DNA of 64,000 nt. It comes from an uncultured Chloroflexota bacterium (GTDB lineage: Bacteria > Chloroflexota > Dehalococcoidia > Lucifugimonadales > GCA-002694895). The stretch spans positions 1 through 64,000 of the forward strand of contig CAJWSY010000001.1 in the NCBI GenBank assembly GCA_913045935.1, given 5' to 3'. A program made the translations under genes and the position numbers. The notes below the pieces were generated by a model that saw only the letters and a list, made by a program, of their open reading frames with translations, searched no databases and was not told the origin of the DNA. Positions 11,098 through 21,036 of the stretch are shown here, in pieces; the stretch's first letter is position 1; each line of letters begins with the position of its first letter.

Positions 11098-13416
11098 TTA
11101 GTTAATTATAACATCTCTTGATTTTGCTGATTCCAGTTGCGGCCCTACAATTCCTTCCTCTTCCAATTCGTCCATTAACCTAGCAGCTCTAGGGTATCCA
11201 ATTCTTAATTTTCTTTGGAGTAAAGAAATTGAAAGTTTTTTAGTATTTCTAGCTAAAGATACTGCGTCATTAAAAAGAACATCTTTGTCATTACTTAAAT
11301 GTTCTTCAGCAACATTACCATCATCATTTTCCATATTTTCAAAAATATTTATATCATAATTATAATTAGAAACTGAATTGTTTTTCCAAAAATCTACCAA
11401 ATTTGATATCTCTTGATCATTTATAAAACATCCTTGCAATCTTGCAGGAGAAGAGCCGTCAACAGGCAAATATAACATATCACCTTTTCCTAGTAATTTT
11501 TCTGCACCTGTTGTATCTAAAATTGTTCTTGAGTCAACACTAGAAGTAACACTGAAACTTATACGACTTGGGAAATTTGATTTTATTAATCCTGTAACAA
11601 TATCAACTGAAGGTCTTTGAGTTGCTACTACCAAATGAATTCCTGTAGCTCTGCCAAGTTGAGCTAATCTGCAAATTGATCTTTCTATCTCTGCTCCACT
11701 AGTCATCATTAAATCAGCAAGCTCATCAATTACTATTACTAAATATGGCATAGAATTAGGGAATTTACTATTTAATTCAGAAATATTTCGAACCGATTTG
11801 GATTCCATTAGTTTATATCTCTTAAACATCTCATTTATCACTCCTCTAAATATTTTGGCTACAGAATCCATTTCAACTATAACCGGGGAAATCATATGAG
11901 GTATTCCGTTATATTGTGTTAATTCAACTCTTTTTGGATCTACAAGCATCAAACGCAATTGATCTGGTGATTTACTATATATCAAACTAGATACAATAGA
12001 ATTCATACATACGCTTTTACCACTACCTGTAGCACCTGCAATTAATAAATGAGGCATTTTAGTTAGGTCTATAGAAATATTATCTCCTCCAGACCCTTTA
12101 CCTAAAGCAATAGGCAAAGAATCATGTTTTTTAAATATATTTTGATAATCATTTGATTTTAACATTGACTTTATTCCTATAACTCCTGGATTAGGATTCG
12201 GAACTTCTATTCCAACCAAAGATTCACCAAGTACTGGAGTTTCAATTCTTATAGAAGGGGTTTTTAAAGCTAAAGATAAGTCTTTTTCACGAGCAAATAT
12301 TGAATCAACTTTTACTCTATTTTTTCTTTCTACTTCTTTTAAAACGTGTTTCCCTTTTTCATCAACTATAGGATTGCCTTCTGAATCAAATTGTTTTTCT
12401 TTTTTTGTTTTTTTAATCCAACCAGGGATCAAGCCATATAATGTAACTACGGGGCCTGGTTGGACTTGCCCGATTTCTACTTCCACATCATATTGACCCA
12501 ACGTTTTTTTTATATTCTCAGCAGTTTCATCTATTTCTTCCTGTAAAATTGAAACTTCTTCAAGATCATTCAGCAATTCAATTGAAGGTAAATAGTCTTT
12601 TTTTAAATTGTTATTTAAATTTGCGGAATTGGGTATAGAATTAAAATTTTCATCAGAAATCTTTGAGTCTTGAATATTAAAGTTATCTTTAGAAATTTCA
12701 AGATCTTGAGTATTAAAATAACTAGTACTATTATCTTTGTTCTTAATCAATATATCGTCATTTTTATATGCGTCTGATTTTTTTTGAAACCACTTAGAAT
12801 TATCTTCAGAATCAAGTTTTGAAAAATTATTTTGAGTATTATTATCATCAAAATTAGCAAAGGTTATTTCTTCATCATTTAACAAATATTTATGATCCTT
12901 GGAATTTTCTGACAATTGTGGTGCAATTATTTTTTGTGGTGTGGGATTTTTGGATATGTATATTTTTTCTGATTTTCGAAATTTTTGAAATAAAGATATG
13001 AATGATCTTATGCTCAGTGTGATGATCATTATAAAAATCAATCCTGAATTCAAAAATGCTTTAATAACATTTTTAGGACTGATAGATAACAAAATTATAA
13101 ATACAAAGAATAAACTTGTAGAATAAAATGCAATTATTGAATTTGATTGTAATTTTTGCCCTAAACTTCCTCCAAGTGAATTATCTGAAGTATAGACAAA
13201 ATATTTGGTGATTTCATTTTCAGCTTTAAAATTACTCAAAATAAATACAGCAAAAATCAAAATCAAAGTTATTGTAAAATTAATTCGCAGATTGGTCTTA
13301 TTAAATCCAAAAAAATAAAAAGCTAAGAAACTAAGTGAATAAACACTCAATATTAATGGTAAAGAAAATCCAAAAATTGCTCTTAAATCTGTTACAAAAT
13401 TTGTAATTACATCCAT
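11098..13416 (-). CDS. ftsK: DNA translocase FtsK/SpoIIIE
   Basis: N-terminal TM segments, Walker A GATGSGKSVCMNSI, C-terminal gamma domain LLQRKLRIGYPRAARLMDELEEEGIVGP. Confidence 0.92.
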   Translation of the reverse strand: MDVITNFVTDLRAIFGFSLPLILSVYSLSFLAFYFFGFNKTNLRINFTITLILIFAVFILSNFKAENEITKYFVYTSDNSLGGSLGQKLQSNSIIAFYSTSLFFVFIILLSISPKNVIKAFLNSGLIFIMIITLSIRSFISLFQKFRKSEKIYISKNPTPQKIIAPQLSENSKDHKYLLNDEEITFANFDDNNTQNNFSKLDSEDNSKWFQKKSDAYKNDDILIKNKDNSTSYFNTQDLEISKDNFNIQDSKISDENFNSIPNSANLNNNLKKDYLPSIELLNDLEEVSILQEEIDETAENIKKTLGQYDVEVEIGQVQPGPVVTLYGLIPGWIKKTKKEKQFDSEGNPIVDEKGKHVLKEVERKNRVKVDSIFAREKDLSLALKTPSIRIETPVLGESLVGIEVPNPNPGVIGIKSMLKSNDYQNIFKKHDSLPIALGKGSGGDNISIDLTKMPHLLIAGATGSGKSVCMNSIVSSLIYSKSPDQLRLMLVDPKRVELTQYNGIPHMISPVIVEMDSVAKIFRGVINEMFKRYKLMESKSVRNISELNSKFPNSMPYLVIVIDELADLMMTSGAEIERSICRLAQLGRATGIHLVVATQRPSVDIVTGLIKSNFPSRISFSVTSSVDSRTILDTTGAEKLLGKGDMLYLPVDGSSPARLQGCFINDQEISNLVDFWKNNSVSNYNYDINIFENMENDDGNVAEEHLSNDKDVLFNDAVSLARNTKKLSISLLQRKLRIGYPRAARLMDELEEEGIVGPQLESAKSRDVIIN

Positions 13417-13505
13417 AAGTTATTTTTTATATTTAAAAATAAATAATAAAGAAAAATAATTACAATTTCTATTTATTAAAAGGTTAATTTCTTAATAAGA
13501 TTTAT

Positions 13506-13757
13506 TTATGAAATTCCTTTCTTTTTTAAGAAGTCTAAAGCATCCTGAACTGTTAAAATACTTTCTGCATCTTCATCTGATATTTCTACTGGGTTATCAT
13601 CAGTGCTAAATTCTTCCTCAAATGCCATTATCAATTCCACTAAATCCAATGAATCAGCATCCAAATCATTCATAAATGAAGCAGAAGGAACTACTTGATT
13701 TTCTTCAACTCCTAATTTGTCGGTAACAATATCTTTTAATCTATCTTCTAAACTCAT
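13506..13757 (-). CDS. acpP: Acyl carrier protein
   Basis: [20 protein letters not shown] phosphopantetheine site. Confidence 0.95.
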   Translation of the reverse strand: MSLEDRLKDIVTDKLGVEENQVVPSASFMNDLDADSLDLVELIMAFEEEFSTDDNPVEISDEDAESILTVQDALDFLKKKGIS

Positions 13758-14248
13758 GTTATCTCCTTATTTTTTATATTTTTTTGAATAAAAGAATCTA
13801 ATACTCCATTAATAAATGAAGAAGATTTCTCTGATCCAAATATTTTAGCTATTTCTATTGCCTCATTTAGGGCTATCTCTGTCTTTAAACTAACATATTT
13901 AATTTCAAAAATTGAAATACGTAAGATATTTTTATCAATTATTGGCAAGTCTTTCAATGGAAATGTAGTAGCAAAAGTCTCTATTATAGAATCAATTGTA
14001 TTTTTTTGATTATTTACACCGTTTAATAATTCATTAGCATATTTAATATCTTCTTCTTCGTAATTTGAAATACTATCTATAAATCCTTCAATCTGAATTT
14101 CATTCAATATTGCTGAAGCATCATTCATTGTTATTATAGTATTATTAAATCCAGGGATTATATCTAATTTGTATAAATATTGCAAAGTCAAGATTCTTGA
14201 AAAAGTCCTTCTACCATAAAAATATGGCTGATCAGGTTTTATGCTCAT
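13754..14248 (-). CDS. nusB: Transcription antitermination factor NusB
   Basis: [55 protein letters not shown]. Confidence 0.85.
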   Translation of the reverse strand: MSIKPDQPYFYGRRTFSRILTLQYLYKLDIIPGFNNTIITMNDASAILNEIQIEGFIDSISNYEEEDIKYANELLNGVNNQKNTIDSIIETFATTFPLKDLPIIDKNILRISIFEIKYVSLKTEIALNEAIEIAKIFGSEKSSSFINGVLDSFIQKNIKNKEIT

Positions 14249-15199
14249 TTATTGAGTTAATGTGTTAATTGAGTCAGTTGTATCAACTGAAGTTATGATA
14301 GATTTAGAGTCTATTCGCTTAATCATATTTCCTAAAACTCCACCATGGCCAAATTCTACAAAAGAATCAACTCCGTCGTTGACCATATATTTAACACTTT
14401 TATTCCAATCCACACAATTTGTAATCTGTGTAATTAGTTCTTTTTTTATTTCAGAAACATCAGTTAATGGTTTTGCGCTACAATTGGCTACTATAGGTAT
14501 AGTTGGGGATGCAAATTGTAAATCATTGATGTAATTTTGCATTTTTTCAGCAGCAGGTTTCATTAAATCTGAATGAAAAGCTCCCGCAACTTTTAGTGGT
14601 ATGGCTCGTTTCGCCCCTCTAGAAGTTGCCAAATCTATTGCAGAAACAATTGCTGTTTTATCACCACTAATTACTGTTTGTAAATCAGTATTAATATTAG
14701 AAACATAAGTTCCTGTCTGTCTGCTAATTTCATATACTGCTTTTTCATCTAAACCTATAATTGCAGCCATAGTGCCCGGGTTTTGATCACAGGCATCTTG
14801 CATTAATTCTCCTCTTAATGAAACTAATTTAGCAGTTTCCTCTAAGTCTAATGCTCCAGAAACATATAAGGATGTATACTCACCGAGACTATGCCCAGCA
14901 ACGTATTTTGGGATTGGAAAAGAATCTCCAATCTTTAATTTCAAAGCTTCGTAACACGCAATACTAACAGTCATAATCGCAGGTTGAGCATTTTTAGTTA
15001 ACATCAATTCATCATCAGGGCCATTAAATATAATGTCACTTAATTTACGACCAAGAGCATCATCTACTCTTTGGAAAACATCAGCGGAAACATCAATATC
15101 TAACAAATCTCTACCCATTCCGACTTTTTGGCTTCCCTGACCAGGGAAAATAAATGCTGAATTAGAATTTGATTCTAATGTTTTATCGCTTTTAATCAT
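14249..15199 (-). CDS. fabD: Malonyl-CoA:ACP transacylase
   Basis: FIFPGQGSQKVGMG, AGHSLGEYTSL, GAFHSDLM. Confidence 0.95.
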   Translation of the reverse strand: MIKSDKTLESNSNSAFIFPGQGSQKVGMGRDLLDIDVSADVFQRVDDALGRKLSDIIFNGPDDELMLTKNAQPAIMTVSIACYEALKLKIGDSFPIPKYVAGHSLGEYTSLYVSGALDLEETAKLVSLRGELMQDACDQNPGTMAAIIGLDEKAVYEISRQTGTYVSNINTDLQTVISGDKTAIVSAIDLATSRGAKRAIPLKVAGAFHSDLMKPAAEKMQNYINDLQFASPTIPIVANCSAKPLTDVSEIKKELITQITNCVDWNKSVKYMVNDGVDSFVEFGHGGVLGNMIKRIDSKSIITSVDTTDSINTLTQ

Positions 15200-15212
15200 T
15201 ATATATATATTA

Positions 15213-15392
15213 TTAATCTAAAATTTGTTGGCTTTTATATACTCCACACTCAGGACAAGCAGAATGTGGAACAATGAAAGCGTCACATCCAGGTTCATTA
15301 CATTTAGTCAAAGGAACGTTTTTAATTCCGAAATGCGAAGCTCGGTCTTTTTTTCTTTTTTTCGAATGTTTTTTCTTAGGTAATGGTGCCAT
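15213..15392 (-). CDS. rpmF: 50S ribosomal protein L32
   Basis: Not in ORF track (59 aa). Translates MAPLPKKKHSKKRKKDRASHFGIKNVPLTKCNEPGCDAFIVPHSACPECGVYKSQQILD*. Confidence 0.9.
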   Translation of the reverse strand: MAPLPKKKHSKKRKKDRASHFGIKNVPLTKCNEPGCDAFIVPHSACPECGVYKSQQILD

Positions 15393-15443
15393 ATTTAAAA
15401 TCCAAGATATATATTACATTAAATTTGTCAGATTACAAACTAC

Positions 15444-15842
15444 TTAGTAATTCATTAATTTACATTTTTTCGAACAAATTGGTTTTAAAGGAATGTTTAT
15501 TATTATATATTCTCTTAAACATTCATCTAGTCTTAAATGATTATCTTTATCAATAGTAAATGAATCTTCATTAATAAATCCATCATCAACTAAGAATTCT
15601 TCATTCAAATTAATATCAAGATCAAGATCAATCTGTTCTAAACATCTTGAGCAATTCAACTCAATTCCTACGGGAATCGTGCCTGATATCCATATACCTT
15701 TATCAGTTTTAGTTAAATCAATCACAGATTTTTGTACTTTAACATTCCCGATGTCGTAATAGTTATACTTAAAATTATTTATTTCTAATTGTTTGCTAAA
15801 TCCAAGCGATTGCTTAAACATTTCTGAAAGATTATATATCAT
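15444..15842 (-). CDS. DUF177/YceD family protein
   Basis: Upstream of rpmF as is typical; LNCSRCLEQIDLDLDINLNEEFL, C-terminal CxxxC; start chosen at MIYNLSEMFKQ because the longer ORF runs into the divergent promoter region. Confidence 0.75.
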   Translation of the reverse strand: MIYNLSEMFKQSLGFSKQLEINNFKYNYYDIGNVKVQKSVIDLTKTDKGIWISGTIPVGIELNCSRCLEQIDLDLDINLNEEFLVDDGFINEDSFTIDKDNHLRLDECLREYIIINIPLKPICSKKCKLMNY

Positions 15843-15909
15843 ATATATAAAATAAATTAACTTAAGATAAAATAATATATAATTTATTATATATTTAGTT
15901 CCTTGACCA

Positions 15910-16293
15910 ATGAAATTAAGTGAAGCAAAAATAAATACCATTTTAATTGATGACGAAATTATATTGTCTTCAGATTTGTTGTCTTTGTATATGAAAAGTG
16001 TACAAAGTGAAAGGAATATTAATAAAACAAAGCATACTCCTATATTTTTTCCAACTGCTCTTGTTTTTGGAGAAATATTTAAAAAATACTCTCTACCAGA
16101 TGGGACTATTCATCTTTCACAAAAAATCGAATTTTCAGATCCGATACAGCAAAATTCTAAAATTCATGCTTTTGCTGAAATAACTAAAAATTTAATTAGA
16201 TCAGGCAATCGATTAATTTCAATTAACATAAACATCTACAACTCACAAAAATCTCTTTCTCATAAATCTCAATGTAATTTACTTATATCATGA
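15910..16293 (+). CDS. MaoC/FAS1-like dehydratase, non-catalytic (HadA/HadC-like) half
   Basis: FPTALVFGEIF...LPDGTIHLSQKIEFSDPIQQNSKIHAFAEI resembles MaoC_dehydrat_N; lacks DxNxxH and AHG catalytic residues; overlaps the next MaoC gene. Confidence 0.65.
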   Translation: MKLSEAKINTILIDDEIILSSDLLSLYMKSVQSERNINKTKHTPIFFPTALVFGEIFKKYSLPDGTIHLSQKIEFSDPIQQNSKIHAFAEITKNLIRSGNRLISININIYNSQKSLSHKSQCNLLIS

Positions 16294-16682
16294 AAAAATA
16301 TACTCAAGGATACATGTTAAAACCTCAATCTATGAAAGTCACTCAAAATGATGTGATTATGTATTCTGAGGCAAGTGGAGATAAAAACCCTATTCATATT
16401 AATCAAAATTTTGCGTCTAAATCTATGTTCAAAGAAACTATAGCTCACGGAATGATGATAGGGGCATTTTTAAGTGAATTTTTATTCAATGAATTCGGAG
16501 ATGCTTGGTTAGAAGAAGGGTCTATAGATATTAAGTTTAAACTTCCTATATTCATGAATGAAAGTATAACTGCAACTAGTACAGTGTCAAACATTGAAAA
16601 TAACATGATTAAATTAAATATTGCTGTCATAAAAAAAGACGGAACTGAAGCTGTAAAGGGTTACGCTACAGTAAAGATTTAA
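16290..16682 (+). CDS. MaoC family dehydratase, catalytic (HadB-like) half
   Basis: YSEASGDKNPIHINQNFASKSMFKETIAHGMMIGAF hydratase-2 motif (D..N..H, AHG). Confidence 0.85.
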   Translation: MKKYTQGYMLKPQSMKVTQNDVIMYSEASGDKNPIHINQNFASKSMFKETIAHGMMIGAFLSEFLFNEFGDAWLEEGSIDIKFKLPIFMNESITATSTVSNIENNMIKLNIAVIKKDGTEAVKGYATVKI

Positions 16683-16720
16683 TATATGATTCTTTTTACT
16701 TATAAATTTTAAATAAAAAA

Positions 16721-17764
16721 ATGATTAATAATAATATAACTATATCTATTGATGCGATGGGTGGAGATAATGCTCCAAACGAAATCGTAAAAGGAGCAGT
16801 AAATTCAGTAAATAAAAATAACGAATTATCTATTCTGCTAGTAGGGGATGAGAGCCAAATAAAAAATGCACTAAGTAAGTTAGGCCCTTCCGCATTAGAA
16901 TTCATTGAATCAAATAGGTTAACAGTAGTACCTTCAGAAGGTGTAATTAAAGACGGAGAACAACCTGTTATTGGATTAAAGAAAAAGCCTAAGTCATCAA
17001 TAGCTGTGTCTTCTTTTCTTGTAAAAAATAAAAAAGCAGACGGGTTATTATCTATGGGTTCAACTGGAGCAACTATGGCAGCCTCTGCCTTAACTCTTGG
17101 AATGATTAATGGAATTGAACGCCCAACTGTTGGGGGTCCTATAATAGGCAGTTCCCCTAACACAGTAATATTGGACATAGGCGCTAATGTAGACTGCAAG
17201 CCTTCCCAGTTAGTAACTTTTGCAGTGTTGGGGTCAATATATTCAAAATATACATTTGAAATCGACTCACCTAGAGTTGCAATATTAAATGTTGGAAGTG
17301 AACAAGGTAAAGGAAATAAATTAACTAAAGACACATTTGAGCTAATAGAGAATACAAATTTAAATTTTGTAGGTAATATTGAACCTAATGATTTGTTTTA
17401 TGATAAAGCTGAAGTCGTTGTATGTGACGGTTTTGTTGGTAATATTCTTTTGAAATTACTAGAATCTACCGGCTTTTTAATTAAAGATTTTATAGATGAA
17501 CAATTAGATCCATACATAGATCAGAATACTAAGTATGAAATATCCAATAAAGCTTTAAATTACCTTAATGTAGGAGAAACTTATGGGGTTGCTCCATTAT
17601 TTGGTGTAAATGGAGTTGTTGGAATCGGGCATGGAAAAGCAAATCATTCAACAGTCGAAAAAGCAATAAACAGTATTATTTTATGGATAAAAAGTAATAT
17701 GATTGAAGAAATGAATAAAGAAATAAATCAATTATCAACAGAGAAAACAAATGAAAAACAATAA
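16721..17764 (+). CDS. plsX: Phosphate acyltransferase
   Basis: ISIDAMGGDNAPNEIVKGA, SMGSTGATMAAS, VVCDGFVGNILLKLLES. Confidence 0.95.
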   Translation: MINNNITISIDAMGGDNAPNEIVKGAVNSVNKNNELSILLVGDESQIKNALSKLGPSALEFIESNRLTVVPSEGVIKDGEQPVIGLKKKPKSSIAVSSFLVKNKKADGLLSMGSTGATMAASALTLGMINGIERPTVGGPIIGSSPNTVILDIGANVDCKPSQLVTFAVLGSIYSKYTFEIDSPRVAILNVGSEQGKGNKLTKDTFELIENTNLNFVGNIEPNDLFYDKAEVVVCDGFVGNILLKLLESTGFLIKDFIDEQLDPYIDQNTKYEISNKALNYLNVGETYGVAPLFGVNGVVGIGHGKANHSTVEKAINSIILWIKSNMIEEMNKEINQLSTEKTNEKQ

Positions 17765-18494
17765 AAACGCGTTAATTACAGGTGCTGCAAAAGGAATTGG
17801 AAAAGCTATAGCGCTAGAACTTGCAAAACAAGGAAATAATATTGCAATAAATTACAATTCTTCAAAAAAAGAAGCCGAAGAATTAAAACAAATTATAAAA
17901 AAAGATTACAAAGTCAAAGCATTTATAATTCAAGGGAATGTAAGTATTAAGAAGGATTGTTACAATATAGTGGAAACAACAATATCTGAATTTGGGTCAA
18001 TTGATATATTGGTTAACAACGCAGGTATTATAGATGACAATTTAATGATTAGAATGTCTGACGAAGCTTGGGAAAGAGTTTTAAGAACTAATTTAGACAG
18101 TATTTTCTATTGTACTAAGCCTGCATTAAAATCAATGTTAAAAAGTAAATGGGGAAGAATACTAAATATAGGTTCAGTTGTTGGAATTAGAGGAAACATT
18201 GGACAGGTTAACTATTCTTCTTCAAAAGCTGGAATGATGGGATTTACAAAATCTTTAGCTAAAGAAGTGGCTACAAGAAATATTACCGTAAATACAATTA
18301 CCCCAGGATATATAAACACAGAAACAGTAGATGTACTCAAACAAGAGCAAAAAGACACCATTATGACCTGGATTCCTCAAGGACATTTTGGAGAAGTTGA
18401 AGACATATCTCACTTAGCAGGGTTTATATGTTCTGAGAAAGCAAAGTATATGACCGGACAAATCATCAGTGTTGATGGTGGTATGGCAATTTAA
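17751..18494 (+). CDS. fabG: 3-oxoacyl-ACP reductase
   Basis: SDR: TGAAKGIGKAIA, NNAGI, NYSSSKAGMMGFTKSLAKE, VDGGMAI; next to plsX. Confidence 0.92.
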   Translation: MKNNKNALITGAAKGIGKAIALELAKQGNNIAINYNSSKKEAEELKQIIKKDYKVKAFIIQGNVSIKKDCYNIVETTISEFGSIDILVNNAGIIDDNLMIRMSDEAWERVLRTNLDSIFYCTKPALKSMLKSKWGRILNIGSVVGIRGNIGQVNYSSSKAGMMGFTKSLAKEVATRNITVNTITPGYINTETVDVLKQEQKDTIMTWIPQGHFGEVEDISHLAGFICSEKAKYMTGQIISVDGGMAI

Positions 18495-18519
18495 ATTTTA
18501 TATCTTTTAATTTTTAAAC

Positions 18520-19269
18520 ATGAATTATTTTAAAAATAAAACAATTATTGTTACTGGGGGGAGCCGTGGTATTGGAAAAACTATATGCCTTGAATTTGCC
18601 AAACTTGGTGCGAATATAATATTTAACTATGTAAGAAATCATGAAGAAGCAAAAAATACCAAACAAGAAATAACTCAATACAATGTCGATTGTGATTATA
18701 TAAAATGTAATTTAAACGAACCAAGTCAAATAAATAATTTTTTTAATACCATTAAATCCAAATATAAGTCTGTGGACTTTCTCGTAAATAATGCAGCCTC
18801 AGGTGTTAATAAAAAATCATATGAATTAGAAATTAAACATTGGGATTGGACATACAACATAAACGCAAAAGCGCCATGGTTATTATCAGTTGAATCTTCA
18901 GAGCTTATGAAAAATGGTGGTTCAATTGTAAATATATCTAGCTTAGGATCTAACAAAGTCCTACCAAACTATTTTTTAGTTGGAACCTCTAAAGCATCTC
19001 TAGAATCCATTACTAGATATCTTGCAGTAGAATTAGCTGATAAAAATATAAAAGTTAATACTATTTCAGCAGGTATAGTTGAAACAGATGCCCTTAAGAG
19101 TTTTCCTAATGAATCAGAAATGTTATCGGCCAAAGAAAAAAACCCCGCAGGTCGCTCAATTAGTACAAATGACATAGCAAATCTTGTGATTTTTTTATGT
19201 AGTGATAAATCTGATATGATAAGAGGTCAGACTATTGTATTAGATGGGGGATATAGCTTAATAAATTAA
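18520..19269 (+). CDS. fabL: Enoyl-ACP reductase, FabL type (ENR III)
   Basis: FabL-diagnostic strings as I recall them from B. subtilis FabL: VNNAASGV, HWDWTYNINAKA, SSLGS, TRYLAVELA, TDALKSFPNE, NPAGR, DMIRGQTIVLDGGYSL. Confidence 0.85.
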   Translation: MNYFKNKTIIVTGGSRGIGKTICLEFAKLGANIIFNYVRNHEEAKNTKQEITQYNVDCDYIKCNLNEPSQINNFFNTIKSKYKSVDFLVNNAASGVNKKSYELEIKHWDWTYNINAKAPWLLSVESSELMKNGGSIVNISSLGSNKVLPNYFLVGTSKASLESITRYLAVELADKNIKVNTISAGIVETDALKSFPNESEMLSAKEKNPAGRSISTNDIANLVIFLCSDKSDMIRGQTIVLDGGYSLIN

Positions 19270-20216
19270 TTATTCGTATCATTTGCATTATGTATTACGA
19301 AATCTTCATTTTTTTCATTTAAAAATTTTTTCTTCATATATGCTAATTTATAAGCACCACTATGATATGTGTCAGATGAATGCGATGTGATTTTCCCAAT
19401 AATGGTATCTTCAAAAGTTATGTCTGGACCTAATGGTTTTAAAGCTTTAATTAGAACTAATTTATTCTGAACTTTCTCGTAACTCTCTAATCTAGTTATA
19501 ACTTCCTGTCCTACATAGCAACCTTTGTTGAAACTTATATATTTTTTTAGTCCAGCTTCAAGTGGATTATATTCTTCATTTATTTCTGATGGATATGCAG
19601 GAATATTATTTATAATCCTGTAATCATTAAAATTATTATCGTTCATCAATATAGAATCAAAGTTTTGAGTTTTAGCAAAATAAGAAACTAATTCTTGAAT
19701 ATTATCATGAGTGGAGTAAATCTCATAATGATTTTTATGGTAAAACTTTTTATTAATAATTAAAATTTTGGTTCTTCCTGCTGACAATGAATTAAATGCA
19801 ACATACATTGATTTTCCTTCCAAAAGTGACATATCTAAGTCAAAAGTTTTGTTAAACAATTCTATAGTATTATCACCAAAAATTACTAAGCTTGATTCAT
19901 AATCTTTTTGATCTAAAATAATTTCAATGTCCTCTCCGAAAGTATAAAAATCAATCCATTCTAATACAGCATTAAGTGAATTCTTTGAACATCCTAACAC
20001 GATATAGTCATCTAATCTTAAAACACTTAGCATATCAATCATTCTTCCTTTTGGGGAAGTTAAGATAGTATAGATATGTTCCATTGGTTTAATAACGCTT
20101 AAATCGTTCGTTGTGAGTCTATCTAATAAATCTAAAGCTTCATTACCTTTGATTTTCACAAATGACAAATTGCAAGGTTGGTGAAAATAAACTTTTTTTG
20201 ACGTGTCACTTTCCAT
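19266..20216 (-). CDS. ygfZ: YgfZ/GcvT-domain folate-binding protein (Fe-S cluster related)
   Basis: LDRLTTNDLSVI, TSPKGRMIDMLSVLRL, NKGCYVGQEVITRLE (K-G-C-Y-x-G-Q-E); start reset to MESDTSKK at 20216. Confidence 0.88.
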   Translation of the reverse strand: MESDTSKKVYFHQPCNLSFVKIKGNEALDLLDRLTTNDLSVIKPMEHIYTILTSPKGRMIDMLSVLRLDDYIVLGCSKNSLNAVLEWIDFYTFGEDIEIILDQKDYESSLVIFGDNTIELFNKTFDLDMSLLEGKSMYVAFNSLSAGRTKILIINKKFYHKNHYEIYSTHDNIQELVSYFAKTQNFDSILMNDNNFNDYRIINNIPAYPSEINEEYNPLEAGLKKYISFNKGCYVGQEVITRLESYEKVQNKLVLIKALKPLGPDITFEDTIIGKITSHSSDTYHSGAYKLAYMKKKFLNEKNEDFVIHNANDTNN

Positions 20217-20221
20217 AATCT

Positions 20222-20590
20222 CTATACCGAAAACGATGTCCCACAACCACAAGTTGTTTTAGCATTAGGGTTGTTAAACACAAATCCTTTTCCATTTAAT
20301 CCACCTTGGTACTCAAGTGTTGTTCCCGCAAGGAAAATATATGACTTTTTATCAACATACAGCTCCAAGCCGTTTTCAGTTATAATTTTTTCATTTTCTT
20401 TTGCTTTGTCAGCCAACTCTAAAACGTAAGTTAATCCAGAGCAACCGCCACCTTTAACTGCAACTCTAAGGTTTGTATCATTTTTCCCCTCTACTTTACC
20501 AAATTCTTTAATATGCTTAACAGCATCTTGAGAAATTGTTATAGTTAATGAACCTGATTGGTCTCTTTGTGCAGAGGGTTTATTTAGCAT
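20222..20590 (-). CDS. erpA: A-type iron-sulfur carrier protein (ErpA/IscA)
   Basis: LRVAVKGGGCSGLTYVLEL, GFVFNNPNAKTTCGCGTSFSV. Confidence 0.93.
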   Translation of the reverse strand: MLNKPSAQRDQSGSLTITISQDAVKHIKEFGKVEGKNDTNLRVAVKGGGCSGLTYVLELADKAKENEKIITENGLELYVDKKSYIFLAGTTLEYQGGLNGKGFVFNNPNAKTTCGCGTSFSV

Positions 20591-20680
20591 AAAGTTTATT
20601 TTTTATAATTACTAACTTTTATATTATAAATTATATGTAAATTTATTTACATATGTATATTATAATGCACATAATATATT

Positions 20681-21030
20681 CAGGCGATTGGACAGCTGCT
20701 ATATATTTCTGATATGTAGAGGAAAGTCCGAGCACTAATGAGAAAAGTGCCAGTTAACGGCTGGTCAGGGTAACTTGAAGGAAAGTGCCACAGAAAAAAT
20801 ACCGCTATGAATTATCGTAGTAAGGGTGAAATGGCGAGGTAAGAGCTCACCGCTTTGTTGGTAACAACAAAGGCATGGTAAACCCCACTTAGTGAAAGGC
20901 CAGATAAAAGGAAATGGATTATCTCATATCCAAGTACTTTGGGTAGGCCGCTTGAGCTTAATGGCAACATTAAGCCTAGATAGATAGCTGTCAGTTTAAA
21001 ACTACAGAACTCGGCTTATAGATCGCCTGA
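20681..21030 (+). ncRNA. rnpB: RNase P RNA (class A)
   Basis: GGCGATTGGACAGC 5' end, GAGGAAAGTCCGAGC, GGCCAGATAAAAGGAAATG-type core, ACAGAACTCGGCTTATAGATCGCC 3' end; terminal pairing GGCGA/TCGCC. Confidence 0.93.
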
Positions 21031-21036
21031 AAATAT

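Noticed and set aside
16696-17334. 212-aa minus-strand ORF inside plsX
   Set aside because: Antisense shadow ORF of a clearly conserved plsX; low-complexity hydrophobic translation with no recognisable domain.
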